Below are positions 51,001-59,400 of a stretch of 64,000 bases of DNA, piece after piece. The notes under the pieces are model-generated. The model did no database searches, was not told the origin of the DNA, and saw nothing but the letters and a program-made list of their open reading frames with translations. A program made the position numbers and the translations under genes. This stretch comes from Plecoglossus altivelis (taxonomy: Eukaryota; Chordata; Actinopteri; Osmeriformes; Plecoglossidae). The stretch spans positions 5,411,179 through 5,475,178 of the forward strand of contig BROE01000020.1 of assembly GCA_036571765.1 (NCBI GenBank). The letters are read 5' to 3'. Numbering within the stretch: position 1 is the first letter of the stretch; every line of letters starts with the position of its first letter.

Positions 51001-53413
51001 AAGGGGAATGAAGATAGGTAGGCCACGAGTGCTGGTTTTTGCTCTTCAACCATCCAATGAAAAGAGAGGGAATTGAGCAGACCTCATTACTGAGAGGGAG
51101 AGCGTGCGGGTCTTTAGACTCGAGGGAGTGAAACTACAACAGAATCTCCTCATTGATCTGGCTGTAATAATACCAGGATACTCAGCTGCTCGTAATGAGA
51201 AGTCGGCACACAGATGTAGAAGGGAACTGTGGAACTGGGTGGCAGTATTTAGGAAAGATCAAAGCCAGATGGCTCCGACCATTTGAAGCTCGCTGGAAAC
51301 CAAACCGGAATCCGAGAACTTTTTGTTTTTTTTGCTCAACTATATCTACGCGCGATAAGACTGTACTTAGATCGGTCAGGTGACTCTTGACAGACACGCC
51401 GCCAAAAAATGGCGATGAGCGGCGTGCCTCAAATCCCGGTAGCTGATGTTCTTTACAGCTACGGAGAAATTCTGTTCAATTGCGAGACTGAACATGATTG
51501 CATATTTTAACGATTGTGCTTTTTTTCCAGGGCTAAAAATGGATTGCTATGGAAACCCTATATATCCTGCTGGCTGGATTGAAAGACTTGTCAGTAGCCG
51601 TGAACCTGACAGGGTGAGGGGCGGCTTAGCTCAGAGAGACCGTGGGGAGAACTACACAGCTAGAAGAGCGTCCGACTACCAGGGGGAAGTGAGCCTGGAA
51701 TCTGTTAGGGAACATGAAGGGGAGAGAGAGAGGTGACCTTCAGATGTCCTTTATCAAAACACAATCCGGAACTGCCATGCAACTTGAAGGTAGTCGATGG
51801 CGTTCCATGGCCTTAGGTATTATTGTAACACGGGGTTTACATATTAGAACAGGGAAAAGGTGGGGAGATATGGGTCTAACCTAGTTATGGGGGAAGCTGG
51901 GAGGAGGAGGAGAAGTAAGGAGTTCTTCCTGTCTGCTGGCAGGGTCCTTTTGAATATTTAACAACGTGATGGTGTAAGCTGTGGCTCGCTCACTGTACAG
52001 CGGACAAGTCACAAACGCAGCATTGATTACACCACAGTGGGCTGTCTCCGGAACAAAATGTCAGATTTACAGATTCACATTTTTCACTACGCGGCGCCAT
52101 GTCCAAAACTAGTTTCCATGGAAACAGGGAAGTGATGATACAAAATATTGACGTTGTTTCACCGAATCGATACTTGCACTGTGAAGCCCACGTAGTTTTC
52201 GAAAAAAGAGCACAGGATAGGTAGAACATTAAATCCTCCTCGCAACTCCAGAAATACTAATCTCACACTTGATAGATCACTAATTACAGGAGTTCTATAA
52301 TGACTCTCTGTGCCTGCTGAGAAATATCTGACTGTCTCCTTGAGAATGTCCTTTGGAAACCATTTCTTCCTCCGCCTTCTCGGGGTAGCGAGGCGGGGGG
52401 AGCTGTCTGCCTGCTGTGGAGGATTATTTAGGACAGCCCTTGACAGCTTGAGGTACACTAGTCATTGTGATGCACTAAATTACCCACAATGCATCTTCAG
52501 CTAATTCAGTGTGGGCATGATCTGTCTCACAGAGCCAGATGTGCAAATCTCCTCCTCGTTCTGCTCGCACTGTCAAGAGAAGCCCTGGCAGTAGGAGGCG
52601 AGGGCATAATTACCCATTCAACCAGCCAGTCAGCCAGCGCTATAGGAGTGATATGGCCGCTGGCCCATGCCAGTCACGAGCGCTGCGCCACATTGCACCA
52701 ACCCGCGCCCATGGCTCATCGCTCTCCTCCAAGTGAGGAGGGCACAGTGTAATTGATCCCCCAGGCGGGCAGAGCGTTGCGGGCAGAGACATCCACCACC
52801 CATGCCCCCAAGGCCACCACCGTCCTGGAGCCAATGGACTGGAAAGCAACACTAAGCGATTCCTGGTGCAATCCCAGGGACGACCTCGTCTTTTCTCCTC
52901 ACACGTGCCACCAAACCCCGCGGCGCGAGGGACTGGGGTCGGTGGTCTCCGTGGTAATGACAATGACGGTTGACGCAAATGAACGTGGCGGCTTTGCTTT
53001 CGCGAGGGCCAAGGTAATGTACAGGAAATGAGGGCCGTGTTACAATCTACTGGTCTTCTGCCGCTAAGGAAGAAACTGTCTGCAAGCGTTCGCCTCATTT
53101 TGATCCAAAGCAACACTGGCTTGACGTCAGAAAGTCGACCCGTCTCCAGCGCTCGACCAGGTGACGATGACGACGATGACATGGCGACAGCCTGCCGGTC
53201 ACGGGTGTCCTCCTGCTACTATGAGCGAGCTGAGGTGATTGGCATGAAGATCTCCCATCAGGATGGGTCATCAGCAGCTGCAGAGAGACGAGCAGCCAAG
53301 CATCCAGGAGATGTTGGAGGAGGAAGCGGCCAAGAGAGAGCGAGCCTAGCCACCTGTGCGTCAGCACAGGAAAGGAGAGAGAGGGAGGGCGAGAGAGCAA
53401 AAGATACAGTGAC

Positions 53414-53455
<42 letters not shown>

Positions 53456-56400
53456 AAAGATACAGTGAGAGAGAGAGAAAGAGAGAAAGAGCAAAAGATA
53501 CAGTGAAACAGAGAGGGAGGGAGGGAGTGTAAGAGGGAGTGAAAAAGAGGGCAAAAGAGAGCGAGCGAGCAAAGAGAGAAAGCAGGAGAGAAGTGTGCGC
53601 GAGCGAAAGAGAGAGCAAAAAAGAGAGAGCGAGAGAGCGAAAAAGAGAGAGAGGCTGTGTGGGGGTTGATGGATGAGTGGGAGAGCTGCAGTGTTTGCTT
53701 TAGGTGCTGTAGAGTCTGAATCATGTGAGAAATATCTCAGTAAAGGTGAGAGAAACGTTGCTCAGAGCGTAGGCTAATGAGCTCTTATTCAATAGCTCCA
53801 CTGTCAAGAGTTGAGAAGTTGAAAGTTCAGGTTGGTATATTGTATATGAATGATATATATTTACTGACTTATATATCGTGTTCTGTCTATAGATGTGTAG
53901 ACATACATACTGTATATATACATGATGTATAATATCGAATAAATGACTATAACATGATGCTAATCAGATGTTCAATATGCCAGTAATACTGTACGGTTCT
54001 TCTTCTAAGAGGCCTTTGTTTCCTTTCGTGTAAGACCGCAGTTCCTCTTAACGAAAGCAAAGGTCAGTGAAGAGAACAGAGTTTTAATGACTCGTTAGAC
54101 GTCCGACATCTGTTTCGGTCCTGATGCTTGAAACCCGGTAGTGCTGTTGATGTCCACGCTGCAGCTTAATGAGACATCTGTCGTCAGCGTGCGAGCGCTG
54201 CGCGTGGCGCGTTGCGTGCGTGCACGCATGGTTGTCGAGCTGTCAAGTTGAAGTATCCTAGGTAACTTCAGCCGGTAACCTCAGCCTGGTCCAACCCCTT
54301 AGTCAGTCACTCAATGAATCCATCAGGTTTTTGCAATGAGCAACGAACAAATAAACCATTTGTCCTAAAAGGCCTTGCCGTTTCCCCCAACGAACCTATC
54401 ATCAGGTCCACTCATGTGTAACCTGGTTGGGCCCCACCGCCGCGAGCAAAGGCACATTAAGGAAGGCTGTCGTGGACTAAAACTCTGCCTTGCGCCGCCC
54501 CCCCGCCGGCCCCCCGCCGGCCCCCCGCCGGCCCACTCTCCTGGGACTGGGAGGAAGGCCAACAGGCTGAAAGGGAGAGTGACTGTGGCCCTGTGCTGTT
54601 CCCCCATATGGGTGTCACGATCAGGTTTCCTCGCTGTGATCCGGCCACAATGGGGATGGACCTTTAAATGCAAACAACCGGAGAGGCTCATGAAAAAATC
54701 ATGACAGGTAAGGGAAATATACATAGTGGGTAATGGGCTCCTTTGTCTCTCTGCCTGTGTCAGAGTGCAGGTCGCCTGGTCGTACTTTCCCTGGCTTTTA
54801 AAGACAGAAGGGCTGGTGTGAAGGGGGCAGGTTCTGGACAGAAGTTGTTGTGTTGAACAGGGGCAGGTTAGGTTGAACAGGGGCTGGTTAGGTTGAACAG
54901 GGGCTGGTTAGGTTGAACAGGGGCTGGTTAGGTTGAACAGGGGCTGGTTAGGCTGAACAGGAGCTGGTTAGGTTGGACAGGGGCTGGTTAGGTTGGACAG
55001 GGGCTGGTTAGGTTGAACAGGGGCTGGTTAGGTTGGACAGGAGCTGGTTAGATTGGACAGGGGCTGGTTAGGTTGAACAGGAGCTGGTTAGACTGGACAG
55101 GAGCGGTCAGCCTGATCCCCATGACAGCTAGAGGTCAGACAGACTACTGCTGAGAGGAGGAAACTCAATGACAACTTTGCATATTCAGCTCAAATGTCAT
55201 CGCTGTCAAGACAGGTCAACATCGCTCTCATCTAATGGTCACCTTCAATTTATCATCGTCGGGAAGACATCCCTGGAAGAAATGTTTGATGTTATCTTTC
55301 TACGTAGTCCACTTTTCATATAAGCCTATACATATATACAGCGAGGCCAGGCATCGCGATTGAATTTGTTGTACTAGGATCGTGGTTTACATGACATTCA
55401 CACTGACCAGATAACGCTGCAAGGAAGACAATCCAGGGAGCATCGCTAGACTCCTGTTTGTCAGGTCAGTGGGTGGTCCCATGGTCACCCTGCAGCCACA
55501 GGTACAGTATGGCAGACAGGCTGCTCATGCTAATGATTTGCTCTTTCCTGTCTCTGCTCACTAACAGGAAGTAACCTGTTAGTCAACTGCAGTGCTGATC
55601 CATCAACAACAACAGGATTATCCTTCTCAGCCCCAGTTTCTATATACTGCTGTAGTCTCTATATACTGCTGTAGCCTCTATATACTGCTGTAGTCTCTAT
55701 ATACTGCTGTAGTCTCTATATACTGCTGTATTCTCTATATACTGCTGTAGCCTCTATATACTGCTGTAGCCTCTATATACTGCTGTAGCCTCTATATACT
55801 GCTGTAGCCTCTATATACTGCTGTAGTCTCTATATACTGCTGTAGTCTCTATATACTGCTGTATTCTCTATATACTGCTGTAGTCTCTATATGCTGCTGT
55901 ATTCTCTATATACTGCTGTAGCCTCTATATACAGCTGTAGCCTCTATATACTGCTGTAGCCTCTATATACAGCTGTAGCCTCTATATACTGCTGTAGCCT
56001 CTATATACAGCTGTAGCCTCTATATACTGCTGTAGCCTCTATATACAGCTGTAGCCTCTATATACTGCTGTAGTCTCTATATACTGCTGTAGCCTCTATA
56101 TACAGCTGTAGCCTCTATATACTGCTGTAGCCTCTATATACTGCTGTAGTCTCTATATGCTGCTGTAGCCTCTATATACTGCTGTAGCCTCTATATACTG
56201 CTGTAGCCTCTATATACTGCTGTAGTCTCTATATACTGCTGTAGCCTCTATATACTGCTGTAGCCTCTATATACTGCTGTAGTCTCTATATACTGCTGTA
56301 GCCTCTATATACAGCTGTAGCCTCTATATACTGCTGTAGCCTCTATATACTGCTGTAGCCTCTATATACTGCTGTAGCCTCTATATACTGCTGTAGCCTC

Positions 56401-59400
56401 TATATACTGCTGTAGCCTCTATATACTGCTGTAGCCTCTATATACTGCTGTAGTCTCTATATACTGCTGTAGCCTCTATATACTGCTGTAGTCTCTATAT
56501 ACTGCTGTAGCCTCTATATACTGCTGTAGCCTCTATATACTGCTGTAGCCTCTATATACCGCTGTATTCTCTATATACTGCTGTAGTCTCTATATACTGC
56601 TGTAGCCTCTATATACTGCTGTAGTCTCTATATACTGCTGTAGTCTTTATATACAGCTGTAGCCTTTATATACAGCTGTAGCCTTTATATACTGACCCAG
56701 CTTCTATTACATCCCCGGGCCTTCTGCTAGTTCTGACCGGCAGCGGCAGAAACCATGGTGACTAGTGGGGATGAATGGGAACACTGAGGTGAGGAAGAGG
56801 ATTCAGCCATCCAAAGCAGGGGGAATAAGATGCTGTCCAGACCGCTGTCCAGACCGCTGTCCAGACCGCTGTCCAGACCGCTTCCCAGACCGCTGTCAAG
56901 ACCGCTGTCCAGACTGCTGTCTAGACTGCTGTCTAGACTGCTCTTCCAGACTGCAGTCCAGAGCCCCAGCAGGAACGCCTCTTTGGGGAACATGGCCGGC
57001 CCCGCCCCTGAGGAGAGACCCTCCACCGTGGCTAAAAGGGATCCAGTCAGGCTGACTGGGGAGAGATGACTGATGGGAACGTAAACAGGAAGCGTAGCAA
57101 AGGTTCATCAGCATTATTGAGGTCGCGCATTAAGTTGATTTGGTGGCGCTCGCTAACAAATTGCTAAACGTCTTTATTTATTTTATTTTCACAATAGTTT
57201 TTGTAATAATTACTCTATAATTGAAGAGTGTCGCAATAACTCGATAAAATGAGGTTCGCTCGCTTTAATGGGTGTGCGTAACCGTGAAATCTGAATGATA
57301 TTGTTTTCTCAGTATTGTTCATCGGGCTGAACACAACACTTCAATTCCAATGACTGTACTTGCATCCAAGGAACTTGTATCTAGTCATCTCTCCAGCCAG
57401 GCTGTGGACACGCGCGTGCCTCACTTTTCATCCGATCAACCAATGGCCTTGTTCAGCATTTCATAAATCTACCGTACAACAGCAGCGTGTCTGCGTCTAT
57501 CTGCAAGCACCGAAGCCCAGATCGCAGTGCTGTGTCTGTGTCAGAGAAGAAACACAGTAACCCCCCTCCCCTACACACGCACACACACAAACCCTCAAGG
57601 TCATCTCTGCATGAGAGCATCATCTGTCTCCATAGAAAATTGGCCACATTTCCTTTATGACATGTCCTCAGAGAGCGATGTCTGAGCCCCCCCTCCCCTC
57701 CTAACAGCGATACACACACACCTCCCCCTTGCACGCCCCGTGGCGCTCTTCCCGCGCCTCACCCCCACCGCCGCGCGCCCTTGGCCCCTGACATACGCGC
57801 GTGTGTGCCTGCTCTTCCTGCTCTCCTTTTTAAGAATCGCTGGTGGAACGAGGACAGCGCAAGTTACGAGCGGGAGAAATTGTCCTTATTAAAAGAGATT
57901 GTGCTTCATCCGAGCAATTCCTGGTGGGGCTGAGATTAAATAGGATGTGTCAGAGGGGAACGAGAAATGCACGGGCTGAGGACTAGATTAGTATGAGAGT
58001 GAGGATTGGGGGGTGCGGTCCGCGGGGGGAGGCGTGGAGAAGCAATAGGAGGAGGAGGAGTGGAAGGCTCGATGGCAAGTCTTTAAGAGGCCAATGTATC
58101 AACTGCACGCGTTGCAGGGCCCTCGCAACAGGGAAGTGGAGTTCAACTGGTGTGAGATCCGGAGAGCCACGCATCTGTTGTCATACCCTCTCTTCTCTAC
58201 TCCTCACCACGGAGAGCCGGAGGAACGCTGTCCTTGACAACGGTGTCGAAAAAGGATCAAACTGTTTCTGATGAACATTGATCCAAGCATCTACGTCACT
58301 ATTTACAGACCACATAGTACTGGATTTAGAAGACCCCCCCCAAAAAAAACTTTATTTGGCGCATGATTGACGCGGTTCTGGGAGCGGCGAACACAGGCGC
58401 ACACGCTCGACTGTCCACTGATTACATTTTTTCTACAGCTTCCTGTAGTCTTTACTCCTCAGGTAGTGGTCAGCCATATTGATCTGAGACCAGGTCCAAG
58501 TGCCTGTCTCATACTGGGCCAGGGATATGTGCAGGACAGTGATATCGCGTCTCCATGTTGTTGTGGTTTTGTTTCTACGTCTTTGCGGAGGACAACCACG
58601 CGAGCACTGGGAGAGCCACCGCCACAGAAACACGACGTGGATCGTTGCGGTCGACTCGTCGAAGCACGGGTCCCTTCGGTGGTTCTCCGTGGCAATCAAA
58701 CCGCCAACTTTGTTACAGAGGTTGAATTCAACCGGTGTCTCAGACTGTTCTTGGTCCAAAAGAAAAAGTGTGCGTCACGAGAATGAAGGTTATACATGTA
58801 GAGCAGGTCCATTTAGGCTAGGCTGTGCGCTCCACTGAGACATAATGGGCCACCACACGGAAATAGAAATGGGAGCAGAGGGTGGCGGGTGAGAAGGAGG
58901 NNNNNNNNNNNNNNNNNNNNNNNNNNNNNNNNNNNNNNNNNNNNNNNNNNNNNNNNNNNNNNNNNNNNNNNNNNNNNNNNNNNNNNNNNNNNNNNNNNNN
59001 GGTGAGAGCTCCTTACGGTCTCTCTCTCTTTGGACCGTCTCCGTTGTCTGCCCTATCGGTCCTCCTCGTGTAGACCTCTAGTCTAAACTGGCGTCGCCTC
59101 GCTAACAACTCCTGAACTACATTATAACGTGTTTAGCGGTAGATAGCCACCGCTTACCTCTCTCTGGCTCGAGCCGTTGTGCGCTTCATGGGAGCGGCCC
59201 GCTCCACCTGTCTAAGCAACTCCATCAACATCATCGGCCGTCCACCGCGTACCCACCTCCGCGCAGCTGGGCCGCCGACTTGCCGCGGCTTCCCTCCGGG
59301 CGCGCGCCCCCGCGTGGAGACCCACCCGACCCGGGACTATTGAATCACCACACAGAATGTACTCCGATGTGCCCGTTTGTCTTCATTAAGGCCTCGCACT

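Noticed and set aside
51631..51680. tRNA-like start (GGCTTAGCTCAGAGAG)
   Set aside because: The A-box is imperfect, no matching B-box at the right distance and no cloverleaf could be drawn.
53095..53724. 209-codon Ser/Leu-rich frame
   Set aside because: Produced by AG/CT microsatellite read on the minus strand.
56765..57055. Cys/Asp/Pro repeat open frame
   Set aside because: Translation of a 12-bp minisatellite whose period keeps all frames open.
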